27,199 nt of DNA from Rhodocollybia butyracea (GCA_015501585.1 JADNRY010000766.1:1-27199); one strand, 5' to 3'; positions 8,756 to 18,741 are shown, counted from the stretch's first letter. Program-made: numbers and translations. The notes: generated by a model not told the origin, from the letters alone.

Positions 8756-10703
8756 TGTTGGAACTAAGAGACACGTTAGTACGTAGTACAACTAAGCTCA
8801 GCCAGAAGTGATGAAGGCTAAATCATATTACCATACCTAAGAGACATGTTAGTATGTAGTACAACTAAGCTATAGGTATAGTGTGAGCATAAATGGCATA
8901 AAGCATAAGTATAACAGACATACCTCAGCCAGAAGTGATGAAGGCTGAGGAAAAGAAGGGAACGTCGACACCCAATGCAGGCCCAACATATAAATACCCC
9001 CAGTAGTTACTCTGGGGAATAATTTACTAAGGCCAGTAAGCTACTGTACTGCCAGTACTGGGGGAATAAAAATATCAACTTGGTAGTCAGCTGGTACGCA
9101 TTTGATAAGGTCATGTGACTCGTCAATTGCAGTTTTGGGTGGCTGCACAAAAATGGGTGGTTTACAGGCCAAATATGGATATTTCTGGGATGGTAGCTAG
9201 CCCAAAAAAGGCTATATATAATATATTAATATTTGAGCACTACTCCGAGGTGGATTAGGCACCATAAGGGGATGGATTGCATTGAAAAATCTAGATGACG
9301 TTTGGTCAAAGCTGGCTGAGCATTACCAAATTGGGTAATGCCATCAAAACAGTAAAAGCAGCCTAAAAGCCTGCTTGTACATGGATATTCTGCCCTGTAA
9401 GAGTGCAGATAGGATCTTTATATATATAAGAGGTCCCTGAAGCAAGATTACAGCGATAGCTGCGGTCAAAGCTGTTTTATTACCATATTTAGAATGCCAG
9501 TAAAGCGGCCTAAAAGCTTGTTTATGCTTGGGTATTCTACCTAATAGCAGTCTACACAGTGTTTATAGATGTACAGTAGGTACCTAAAGCAAAATTGAAG
9601 CAGCTATATGGTGTAATAGTAGCACTGCTTCGATGTTTGGGTCTGTGGCTGTGCTGTGAAAAATCGAAATAAAAGTAGGGATGTTCAATATACTAGTGGT
9701 GCAGGCATGGTTTCTACAGAGTAGATATATACCTGAAGCGAAATTAGAGCATTCTATGGCGAGAATAAGCTGTAATTGCCAGCTCTAGGCCGGAGGAGGT
9801 CAAAGCTGTATGACCAAATAGGGAAATATATCCAATACATACAGGTGGTGTTGAGTCAAAGTTGGGCTCATTAATGGCATGGCCTCTCAAGGTTTGAGGT
9901 CAGGAGTACATATCTGAGTAGTGTAACACCATATAGCTGCTTCAATTTTGCTTTAGGTACCTACTGTACATCTATAAACACTGTGTAGACTGCTATTAGG
10001 TAGAATACCCAAGCATAAACAAGCTTTTAGGCCGCTTTGCTGGCATTCTAAATATGGTAATAAAACAGCTTTGACCGCAGCTATTGCTGTAATCTTGCTT
10101 CAGGGACCTCTTATATATATAAAGATCCTATCTGCACTCTTACAGGGCAGAATATCCATGTACAAGCAGGCTTTTAGGCTGCTTTTACTGTTTTGATGGC
10201 ATTACCCAATTTGGTAATGCTCAGCCAGCTTTGACCAAACGTCATCCAGATTTTTCAATGCAATCCATCCCCTTATGGTGCCTAATCCACCTCGGAGTAG
10301 TGCTCAAATATTAATATATTATATATAGTCTTTTTTGGGCTAGCTACCATCCCAGAAATATCCATATTTGGCCTGTAAACCACCCGTTTTTGTGCAGCCA
10401 CCCAGAACTGCAATCGACGAGTCACATGACCTTATCAAATGCGTACCAGCTGACTACTGAGTTGATATTTTTATTCCCCCAGTACTGGCAGTACAGTAGC
10501 TTACTGGCCTTAGTAAATTATTCCCCAGAGTAACTACTGGGGGTATTTATATGTTACAACTGAACCGGCTGACGTTGATACATACAGTATAAGTAGAAAT
10601 CTGTATCAATCAAATAAAAGTTAAAACAACTCGGGTCTGATATCTACTCGGTATTGGAGCTGTACATACTGGTGGCCATATACCGCGGACCAAATATCCA
10701 ACA
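8756..10703 (-). repeat. Copia 5' LTR, split by the foldback element
   Basis: LTR sequence at 8756-8965 and 10572-10703, with TGTT..AACA ends, matching the left LTR closely. The internal repeat unit ctaagagac..tagtacaactaagct occurs twice. Where the left LTR reads gggaacattgatac without interruption, this copy has about 1.6 kb inserted, with ACGT on both sides. Confidence 0.88.
8966..10571. mobile_element. Large foldback (inverted-repeat) element
   Basis: Two arms of exactly 630 bp, 8985-9614 and 9926-10555, are nearly identical reverse complements (roughly 98% by eye) around a 311-bp centre. The arms start AACATATAAATACCCCC. Beyond the arms lie 19 bp and 16 bp that do not match each other, then ACGT on both sides (8962-8965, 10572-10575), the likely target duplication. 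No protein-coding frame of note is present. Each arm contains two diverged ~148-bp tandem units and the centre a third. It may be a non-autonomous foldback transposon moved by a transposase elsewhere. I do not recognise the family. Confidence 0.85.
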
Positions 10704-11060
10704 CAATGAAGGATGAGCACAATGGAAGAAGGATTTGATCAAGACTGCAAGGCAACTAGGACAGGGATTTATGATGACAGAGCACACAATCATCCCACTG
10801 AAACTGGGCACGATGCCAGTCTGCAGTGGAGAATGTTTCAAGTGTGGAGTGCATAGCCACGGGAAAGGACAACTGTGCCCCAATGGCCAGCTCATTCCAG
10901 AAACAGAAGGAAGGTTCAGAGCATTCTGCCAGAGAGAACTCGGCCAGTTCCAGAAGTCAGTCATGGTGAACTGGGTCTCAAATGAGGAGGATGATGGAAG
11001 TTGGATTTTTGGTAGCACAGTAGACTCGGGAAAAGGCCTGGGATTGACGGACTAGTTGGT
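10704..11060 (+). pseudogene. Degraded Gag, zinc-knuckle segment
   Basis: Continuation of the gag gene interrupted at 761, starting with the second CAATG duplication. After a TGA at 10714-10716 the frame is open to 11055. It contains LIKTARQLGQGFM, then ECFKCGVHSHGKGQLC, a CX2CX4HX5C knuckle close to the retroviral CCHC nucleocapsid motif (one residue longer in the last spacer). Such motifs bind the RNA genome during packaging. Confidence 0.72.
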
Positions 11061-11087
11061 GACCATGTGATCCATATCTTCATGTTG

Positions 11088-11621
11088 CATTTGAACTCTG
11101 TACAAAGCGATGAATCAGAAATCCTTGACGTTTATGAAGTTTGAGACAATGAAAGCCATACCAGCAAGCCTTTCAGGCTAAGACTACAGCTAAGTGATGA
11201 CAGTGGGGGGAGAGCGGAGGTAGAAGCAATGGTGGATGATGGCGCAATGGTAGCAGCAATCGACACCAAAGAACACCATAGACTGAAAGGAAAGGTAAAG
11301 GATTGGTCAGAATCAGGGAAGCTACTGCGAATGGCCAATGGGAAAGTCATACCAGCAGAAGCAAGGTGGAAAGGCAAAGTGGGCATACAAGGGATCGAAG
11401 TCAAATGCCAATGCGAGGTCTTTGATAGTGGTGGTAACTGGAAGTTCCTTTTCAGAAAACTGCCACTTGAAAAGTTCAGAGCTGTACAAAATTATGGCAA
11501 AGGGTTGCTAACAGTGGAAAATGACAGCAAACAAAGGAGAAAGCTGTTCAACCAAGGGCTAGGAAACTGGTCAACAAAGAACAGGAACCTGTGGAAACCA
11601 GGGAAGTTCACACATGGTTAA
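11088..11621 (+). pseudogene. Degraded aspartic protease region
   Basis: Frame open from about 11088 with one TGA near 11142. The retropepsin-type core is VEAMVDDGAMVAAID, where VDDGA stands at the place of the D(S/T)GA catalytic triplet. It is followed by KLLRMANGKVIPAEARWKG and FDSGGNWKFLFRKLPLE, blocks I associate from memory with Agaricomycete Ty3-like polyproteins at this position. It would cleave Gag-Pol. The frame shifts near 11600 into the next segment. Confidence 0.65.
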
Positions 11622-12230
11622 TAGAGCAGACCGCTAATGGAACATTGCAGCACGTACCAGAAATGGATCTGCAAAAGACAGCTGACAATACAGGTAGCCA
11701 GCAAAAACAGAGCAACAATATGAACCACTGGAAACCAACAGTGGAGGAGGTAGAAGATGAGGACTCTATAATAGAGAACCAAAGAAAAAAACTCCAGGAA
11801 TTGTCAAAGGAAGATAACTGGATAGATGTGGAAGACCTGTATAGAGACAACAAAATCATAGAAGTGGTAGAGGAAGAAGAATACCAATACAACAAACAGC
11901 AAAACCAATTGATGAAAGAGCTAGAAAAGTGGTAAGAAAATGGAAGCAAGAGAAGGAGGAAAGAGAAAAGCAAAAGGAGAAATGTAAAATGGAAATGGAG
12001 AAGGAAGAAGAGGTGAGAGATGAAGAATGGAAGAAATGGAAAAGAAAAACAAGAGAGATGAAGAAAACTCTAGCATGCCTCCAACTCCGCTGCAGTCATA
12101 TACCAACAAGCCCAAAAAAGATAGAGTGAAAGAACTTAGAGCGGAACCAAAAAAGAAATGCTCGAAGACAAAAGCAACAAAAACTCACAAAGGCACTAGC
12201 TATAAAAAAAAAGACTTCTGAGGGAGTACC
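11591..12230 (+). pseudogene. Low-complexity linker of the old retroelement
   Basis: Charged, low-complexity coding remnant in at least two frames: Glu/Asp/Gln-rich from 11591 to about 11935, then a purine-rich stretch of Glu and Lys codons to about 12230. No domain is recognisable. It lies between the protease and the pre-RT region, where this kind of element has a variable spacer. Hydrophobic frames on the opposite strand here are a by-product of the purine bias. Confidence 0.5.
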
Positions 12231-12315
12231 CAAATTCTCTAAACTGAGAACAGCACCATGTATTGACCATAGCCTAACAGCAGCACCTAATGAAGACATC
12301 CCAGTCTGAATTGTA

Positions 12316-12599
12316 GTGGAAGGTCCACAGAACATGGAGGAAGAGAACAACCCAGTTGTGGGAGACGATTTGATCCCAGAAGGCTTAGACTCAACAGCTG
12401 ACAAGGAAATCTTCGTGTGCAATATTGGCCCAGAAGGAGCATTCAAACCTACACGGGTGGCGGAAGTACTGAAACAGGTAAAAATTGGAACAGGGCTGAC
12501 ACAGGACCAACGGACCCAAGTTGAACAGCTATTATGTGAATACGCAGACTGCTTTGCACTATCAGTAAGCAAGGTACTGCACAGTCCCAGGAGCGGTTT
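12316..12599 (+). pseudogene. Old Ty3-like element, pre-RT region, cut by the Ty3 LTR
   Basis: Encodes DKEIFVCNIGPEGAFKPTRV and, further on, VKIGTGLTQDQRTQVEQLL then YADCFALSVSKV, the conserved block just before the reverse transcriptase of Ty3/Gypsy elements (the DxFA segment before the primer-grip region). Near 12580 a shift of one base restores the usual VPGAV sequence, which is then cut at 12600 by the TGTCAGG of the Ty3 LTR. The rest of this RT is not found on the far side of the Ty3 element at 25013. Confidence 0.72.
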
Positions 12600-12787
12600 T
12601 GTCAGGAAGCGTGTTGAGGGGAACAAGCGCTCGATAGTGCTTGTTGTAAAGTAAATGATTGGACGGATCGGCATCAATCAATAAGTCTATCAACTGATCA
12701 ATAAGCCAATCAACCAGATCCTGATGGCTAATTGACATGTTAAGAAGGTATTTTCAGGATGGGAATCCCTCCCGCATAATTATAATA

Positions 12788-12814
12788 ATGACTTGAGCAT
12801 TGCACTCAAGTCAT
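12788..12814. promoter_or_regulatory. U3 hairpin in the Ty3 LTR
   Basis: A perfect 10-bp stem ATGACTTGAG / CTCAAGTCAT around a 7-nt loop (cattgca), upstream of the TATA box. The equivalent in the 3' LTR (24381-24407) has the CpG form ATGACTCGAG / TTCGAGTCAT. The AGTCA motif recurs several times downstream (to about 12865). A factor-binding role is possible but not shown. Confidence 0.45.
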
Positions 12815-12972
12815 ATCTACACATGACTAGTCATCGGTAGTCAAGTCTAGTCAAGTCAAGTCATTTTACTGGTACCGTAGGTAGCTGTAAGTAGTAGTAA
12901 GTAGATAGTATGTGTAACGAGTCAATATGACACATAACAAGTCATATGCAGAACCAAGACCTACCAAAACTC

Positions 12973-12979
12973 TATAAAA
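12973..12979 (+). promoter_or_regulatory. TATA box of the Ty3 5' LTR
   Basis: TATAAAA followed 34 bp later by aaacttcttattctg, the predicted RNA start. The same box is at 24566-24572 in the 3' LTR, 35 bp before agacttcttatt. The start position is supported independently by the self-primer complementarity at 13417-13428. Confidence 0.7.
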
Positions 12980-13416
12980 GGCGGGTTATTTGATTTCGGG
13001 ATGCTAAACTTCTTATTCTGTAACCACCAGTACGAGAATTACACTTTGATTACATCTGAACCTTACTTGAGTGATTAACCTTGAGTATATATTTTCCTAA
13101 CTAGTTACTTATTGAGTACATACCAATTAAGTGAATAGTTCGAAGCCTATATTGATGTCCAATCCCAATATAGTGAAGACCTGGAACCTATAATATTACT
13201 GAAGCCTTACCAGTAGTATTTACACGAAATTAATACCAGCAACCCTGAAGATTACTGAAGCCTTTCCAGTAATATCTACGCCCATAACATTTATTCCATT
13301 TGTAGTCATTAAATACATAACAACCCCTAGGCCCAATCCCATTGCCTAGTGAACTTGCTATTAAATAAATCTAACTACATTGGTGGCAAAGGAGATCCGT
13401 ATCCGTATCTTCACAT

Positions 13417-13428
13417 AATAAGAAGTCT
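13417..13428 (+). other. Self-primer binding site of the Ty3 element
   Basis: AATAAGAAGTCT begins one base after the 5' LTR. Its reverse complement AGACTTCTTATT is found exactly at 24601-24612, just where the RNA should start below the LTR TATA box (one mismatch in the 5' LTR copy at 13006-13017). In Tf1 and other Sushi-group elements the 5' end of the RNA folds back onto such a site and primes reverse transcription instead of a tRNA. No complement to a common tRNA 3' end was recognised here. Confidence 0.72.
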
Positions 13429-13450
13429 CTTGTTGTTATATATTATATAA

Positions 13451-16400
13451 ATGGCTACAACTACACGAACCCATGAAGAAACGGAAGAAACTACACCTCC
13501 ATCTACTTTGTATCCAGTTTATGTTGTTACACCACACTCAAGCAGTGTACAACAAGTCATCAACCGTCCGTTACAAACAGTAACAACAGAGAATACTCCG
13601 TTATACTTTCCGGAACGTGGTCGGCCCTTGAGAAGAAACCCTCGGAACCGATCAATGTCTTTATCTCCCACGCGTTTACGGGCTGCGCGATTATCGGCAC
13701 TGGGCACTAATCCCGCCCCAGAGGAGCCAGAAATTTCCTATTGACATCAGTACTACACTAGAGAGTTGGCTGGTATGCCCATACGCCCCGAATCTCATCA
13801 CGTTGATTTACAAACAGAACTACAAAATCAAACTGATGCTTCTATGTACTGATCGACGGCATCTCCTCACTTAGTTGAGCAGCAACTGTTGGCTGATCTT
13901 GAGGAACATATTCAGTCATCACCACGGACACCAACACGGATGCCCACACAATGTGTTAACCCTATTTCTAAAACACCATCTACTCCCAGTGTGTTCAATG
14001 AAGTAGTGAATCACCCAGAATTACTACCTGAAGATCGGACCTTGGAAGTAATACTTTATCTTCAGGAACATGAAACGGAACATTCTATATCTACCAATGA
14101 GAAGATTGTAAGCCATGGACCATTTAGAGAAAACTTTACCTTCTCAAGTACACCCATTGCTCAATCCACACCATGGAACACAGGGACACAACACCAGACT
14201 TATTCAAAGCAATACCGCTCTATTATGGGGGAGAGTCCACAGGTACATGCAACTAATACACAATTGAACTCTCCAAGAGAACCCCTCAATGTAACCCATA
14301 ATGATTTTCCAGAACTGCGGGATAGAAGTGAATATCAAAGGTCAAGAGATCAATTGCATGCTACAGCGCACCTAGTCAGAAACCTTCTAATGCGGTTAGG
14401 AATAAATAATCAGGCAGAACAAACGGCAGTGGGATGGCTACATGTACTTGAAACCTTAGCTACAACTCCACTCTCAGACATGCCTAGAAACCTTGCGGAT
14501 AATATCTGAGAACCGCAAAATGCAAGTCTATTAAATCACTATGTACGAGTCATTAGAGAACAACCATATCGAAGTATAGTTGAGAATAGTGATTGGCTTT
14601 CAACAATCCCTAACTCATCCCCAAGGTTGTCAATGCAAGGTGAAAGCCCTAGACAAAGGATTTTGCGGCTAAGCGCTAACCTAGAAATGTTGTCACCAGA
14701 ACCTGGTCTCACACCTGATCTTCCACAACCCATATCAGATGAGGAGAGCAGAAAGCAACTCCTTGATGAGGCAATGCAATTAGGCTTTGGGAACTTAACA
14801 GCCAGAGCTAGGGCATTATTGCTTAGAGTGGGATTTGTTCTTAATCTAAGAAGGACTTCAATTGGATAGCTAAGAGCATTAAGGGAATTAGCAAATGCGG
14901 ATGAAGACACATTCTAACCAGAATTATCTCAAATTTTCCAAGGAGATAATATTGATCAGATACTAGCCTTAGAGAGGGAAGCGGATCATCAAGAATTCAG
15001 AGTGATACTTGATGATTTGTTGTTTCCATCAGAGTTGGCTCCGCCAGGCTTGAGTCCTAACACTAGTCAAGAAAGAAGCTCTAATCCATCCAGTGGATCC
15101 GATACCCCCTATCAAACTTTAGATGGGCAATGGTTATCTTTACCACAAGTAAGGGAGAATTCTGCACTATCTTCTAGAGGACAAACACAACAAAGTTCTC
15201 CTACCTATGTGGAGACGCCGCAAAACCAGACCCCAACAACTAGGATCTGAAGGGATACTCCTTGGGCACCCAGACAACACACCACACCGATGGAAAACCC
15301 TGTCACTATCATATCAACGGATTCAGAACATGAGATACCGCCCAGGCCAAGTATAATACCTAGGCAGGCTCACTATGGTGACACCAGCAATGCCCAAGAA
15401 CAATGGGAGCAGATTCCCCCGGAGAGACAATACTCTGATGAAGCGGACCCAGTACCCCCATACCTGGAACAGGACTGGGAGGAATACCAACAGCAGCTGG
15501 CTATATCTAGAAGCTTTCAACAACAGAGAGGATCAAAAGAAAGAGGTAATTTGAATACTGAGCAACAGGAAACTCAGTCAATTGGAGAATTAACTAATGA
15601 ATTTTTACAATGGGTCAATGAAACTAATTTGCAGGATGCTAATAGGGAACCTAAGCTTGAAACTTCCACTATACAGAATCAAGTGGAAACAAAACCCTTG
15701 AACCATCGACAGAGAAGGGGTATGGAATGGAAATCAATGAAAGAGCGTGAAAATAAGGCCACAGGGCTACCCACTCCCACAACTACCCCTGAACAAGAAC
15801 AAGAACCTCAAACATCTACAGCAAAACCCACACCTGTCACTGCAAATTTTATTAGAGACTCACCACCACACCAATCAATGTTGGAGTCTCAATTTGAATA
15901 TACCAACCCCTATAAAAGGGATAATAGACCAGGGGTAGGTACATCGACAGCAGGGCAGCACATGTATGAGTACCCCTATATTTCCAGCAAAGGCAAGGGC
16001 AGGGAATTAGAAGATCATGGAAACAACCACAAGGACCAAAGTCCATCGACAAGGACACCTGCAGTGCCACCCTATGATAACTTTGAGAGTATCTCAACTA
16101 GAGGAGTAAAAGTTGGTTACACACCACCAATAAAATCACCCCTTAACACTGGAAACTCACAAAATAACTATGATAAGGAAATACCTGAACAAGGAAATAA
16201 TAATATTGGACAGTCCAGAGGAGAACAAGGCAACTTGGAAGATAGGAGTAGTATTATATCTAACCATCAACAGGTGATCAAACTAAGTAAAGGGACACCT
16301 TTACAAACCAACGTTGGAGTGGGAGGGGGTGATAAACCATCATCATTGGACCCTCACGATTACAACTCTGATAACAATGATGAGAGACCCCAGACCCCAA

Positions 16401-17839
16401 ACAATCCAAAAAATACTGGTACTAGAAATTTAATACTCAGTATGGGAGGGGGAGGTGGAGGACCACCATCCTATCATGGAAACTTGCACGCAGGTAACAG
16501 TAACTCATCAAATAGAGCCAACTTCAGCTATAGTACATATTCCAGAAGGGGGGGAAATGGAGGAAGAGGCCCACTCAGTGGTGAAGGTAATGGATATTTT
16601 GGAGATTCTGAGTCAGATAGTGAGGGAAGAGGCTGGGATCAGAGGGAGAGAAGAGAGGGGTGGTATCCAAATAAGGGATGGGGAAGAGATGGTTGTGATG
16701 GCCGCAATGGCCGTGATGGCCATGATGGCCATGATGGAAGAGAACCAAAAAACTGTGAGAAAAATGAAGAGAAAGAGAGAAGAGAGAGAGATGAAATGAA
16801 CCGTGAGGCAAAACTAGATATTACAAAACCAACACCATTCTCCGGCGAAAATAGGGAGGAATGGCGGGAATTCCAAGATAGTTGTGAAAATATATTCTCA
16901 GCTAAATCTAGAATTTACAGCAACAATGTATCCAAGATTGCCTTTGCAGCCTCAAACATGAAGGGACCGGCAAAACGGTATCACCAAAATTTAATGAGGA
17001 AACAACGCAGTGGAGAATACATTTCTGCTCTCACAACTTGAGAAGAATTTGTACTACTCTTTGGAGAGATGTTTGGCCTTCATGATGAAGTACTTACAGC
17101 TCAATCTAAACTTGATAGCTGTACTCAGAAGTGGTCAGAGGCCTTTGCTGACTTCTTGGTAAGGTTTGAAGATATTGCATTACTAACTAATTACAATGAC
17201 AAGGCACTGAGGTGGAGAATGCTTAAACAAATTTGCTCTGACCTAAGGAACCGCCTAGTGGACCATGGGGATATCCCTGAAACATTTGTGGGTGTGGTTA
17301 AGAAATTAATGAGATTGGACAGTGCCAAACAAGCATTCAGTGAGATTGGCCTTGGGGGAACAAGGAATTGGGTACCTAACAATATAAATAACCCAAACCC
17401 CAATACCAAGAACAATAACATACCTGATACTTGGCAAACAAATAACTGGTTCAATCAACAATCAACTCCCAATCCCAACAATGTGACAGGAAGGGGAGCC
17501 CAGGAGGGGATAATAGAAGAGGTAATATTGGAGGCCACCACTATAACCAATACAGACGGATCTACAATACAGGAAAATTCTAGTACCTACCCAAGGGTGT
17601 CACAGGAAGAATGGAATAGACGCATGAGAAGTGGGGAATGCGGTATATGCAGTTCCAAAGAGCACCGATACCATGACCACTTCAGGAAGAATGGTCCCAA
17701 GTCTATCACCGCAAGAGGAGCATTTATGGAAGAATATGAGTCTGAGGATGCCTTGTATATGGAAATTGAAGGATTCAATGAACCAGTGCACATTGATGAC
17801 CCGGTTCTGGAATGGATGGAGAACAACTCGGGAAACTAA
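13451..17839 (+). pseudogene. Ty3 Gag, one long frame with seven nonsense codons
   Basis: A single reading frame runs from ATG 13451 to TAA 17837-17839, 1,462 codons, interrupted only by stops at 13742, 13850, 14507, 14867, 14915, 15248 and 17039, with no frameshift. The N-terminal two-thirds is low in hydrophobic residues and rich in Ser, Thr, Pro, Asn and Gln, so probably disordered. A Gly-rich stretch and a G-X-X repeat lie near 16450-16745. The capsid-like domain starts near 16810 (DITKPTPFSGENREEWREF) and extends to about 17350 (WSEAFADFLVRFEDIALLTN). A knuckle ECGICSSKEHRYHDHF near 17637 has the form CX2CX4HX4H. Four or five of the stops fit CGA to TGA, and two fit CAG/CAA to TAG/TAA. 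About 1,460 residues is far longer than usual for a Gag. Confidence 0.85.
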
Positions 17840-17877
17840 CTGAAGACTCCGAAACCCAAAATGGAGTGGTGCGGGGT
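17830..17877 (+). promoter_or_regulatory. Programmed -1 frameshift signal between gag and pol
   Basis: The heptamer GGGAAAC at 17830-17836 is set in the gag frame as G GGA AAC, directly before the gag stop TAA (17837-17839). A slip of one base enters the frame of the protease exactly. Nine bases downstream a stem ACTCC (17846-17850) with GGAGT (17863-17867) can form; its loop holds ACCC (17854-17857), which can pair with GGGT (17874-17877), giving an H-type pseudoknot. GGGAAAC is the site used by PEG10 and by visna virus. The folding is by eye. Confidence 0.72.
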
Positions 17878-18741
17878 CTTGAAGCAGTGAGCTCTGAACA
17901 ATTGTTTACAACATCCATCATATTAAATTCTACATCTGAAAATTCATTATTATTACCCATAAATTTCCATACTAGGGATTCCAACCCGTGCTATACCCTT
18001 ATTGACTCTGGAGCATTGAGAGAATTTGTTGATGAGGCTTTAGCTAATAAATTTGAAAATCAACTCACAACACTTCCTGAACCGATTCCCTTAACACTAT
18101 TTGACAGAGAATTGACATCCGGTGGAAAAATAACAAAAAAATTAGAAACCAATATTTTCTTTGGAGACGGATCCACTCAACATGTAATCTTTCTGGTAAC
18201 CAAACTGCACCCCAGTGCATCAGTAGTATTGGGATTACCATGGTTACAAAGGATCAACCCCACAATTGATTGGAAGAACCTCAAGGTATCCTTCCAACAG
18301 GGAGTTCAACTATCAGCAGTAACCATAGATAATGGATTCCCCACTACTCACACGGTTACAAACAGGGTTAAATACCCTAGACCAACTATAGAAGTAGTAC
18401 CGGAAAATGAATATCGGAATCCAACACTTGGCTTGGAGGATCCAATCATGCTGAGAGAGGATGAGTATCAGGAATACAAAAAGAGTAAACTACCACAACA
18501 TCACCAAATTAGGGGAGAAGCCAGCATTAGAGAAAGATTAAAATCATCAGTGCTAGTAGAGGAAATTCCAGAGGAACGACTACCCAGATGGCCGGGACTA
18601 ACTTTAAATGACCCTTTACTCCTACATATTGATGAACTTGAAAATTATTATGAAAATAAAAGAAGAGAGCAATGTAAAAAGGACCACAAGGAGTACAAAC
18701 ATAGGAGTAGGGTTAGACAAAAGAATATTCCAGAGTTTTGA
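17836..18741 (+). pseudogene. Ty3 aspartic protease and linker
   Basis: Entered from gag by the -1 shift, or possibly from the ATG at 17812, which overlaps gag. The retropepsin active site is YTLIDSGALREFVDEALANK (DSGA intact), followed by hydrophobic strands and the flap-side VVLGLPWLQRINPTIDWKN (GLPWL), a Ty3 protease hallmark. The C-terminal 100 residues are charged and lead to RT. The frame ends in TGA at 18739-18741, while the RT sequence continues in the -1 frame from about 18738, consistent with a one-base deletion. Confidence 0.85.

Larger units (their letters stand above)
762..10703 (-). mobile_element. Ty1/Copia LTR retrotransposon, nested and defective
   Basis: Complete but dead Copia element on the minus strand. 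Its outer ends are TGTTGG..CCAATA (left LTR) and TGTTGG..CCAACA (right LTR). It is flanked by a 5-bp target duplication CAATG at 757-761 and 10704-10708, which shows that it inserted as one unit into the older gag gene. The coding order on the minus strand is Gag with CCHC knuckle, protease, integrase, RT, RNase H, which is the Copia order. Each LTR is about 340 bp once later insertions are removed. Three later insertions sit inside: Harbinger at 858-3924, a 152-bp solo-LTR-like insert at 5672-5823, and the large foldback at about 8966-10571. Coding decay includes frameshifts, nonsense codons and lost catalytic residues. Confidence 0.92.
12600..13415 (+). repeat. Ty3 5' LTR
   Basis: 816 bp, TGTCAGG..CTTCACA, homologous over its full length to 24192-25012. 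It contains a TATAAAA box at 12973-12979 and, about 34 bp downstream, the likely transcription start aaacttcttatt. An upstream hairpin lies at 12888-12914... its copy and details are given as a separate entry below for 12788-12814. Compared with the 3' LTR it has lost about 15 CpG sites to TpG or CpA, while only about one is lost in the other copy. It may therefore derive from a different or more heavily methylated copy. Confidence 0.92.

Noticed and set aside
9325..9815. Tandem units as a CRISPR array
   Set aside because: Units are about 148 bp, diverged and without short identical repeats separated by unique spacers; the setting is a eukaryotic transposon.
8985..10555. Inverted repeat as an assembly artefact
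   Set aside because: The arms differ at several sites, are bounded by ACGT on both sides and sit within an LTR whose other copy lacks them, which favours a true insertion; raw reads would settle it.
11608..11973. Hydrophobic minus-strand frame resembling a membrane protein
   Set aside because: It is the opposite strand of a purine-rich, Glu/Lys-coding stretch of the old retroelement; such bias yields Phe/Leu/Ser-rich shadow frames.
13377..13400. TTGGTGGCAAAGGAGATCC as a tRNA-type primer site after a shorter LTR
   Set aside because: The same sequence is present in the 3' LTR, and homology between the LTRs runs on to CTTCACA; the self-complementary site after 13415 fits better.
16575..16811. 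His-rich minus-strand frame (repeated HHGHHG)
   Set aside because: Shadow of the Gly-Asp repeat in the Ty3 Gag on the plus strand, which is in frame with a recognisable capsid region.
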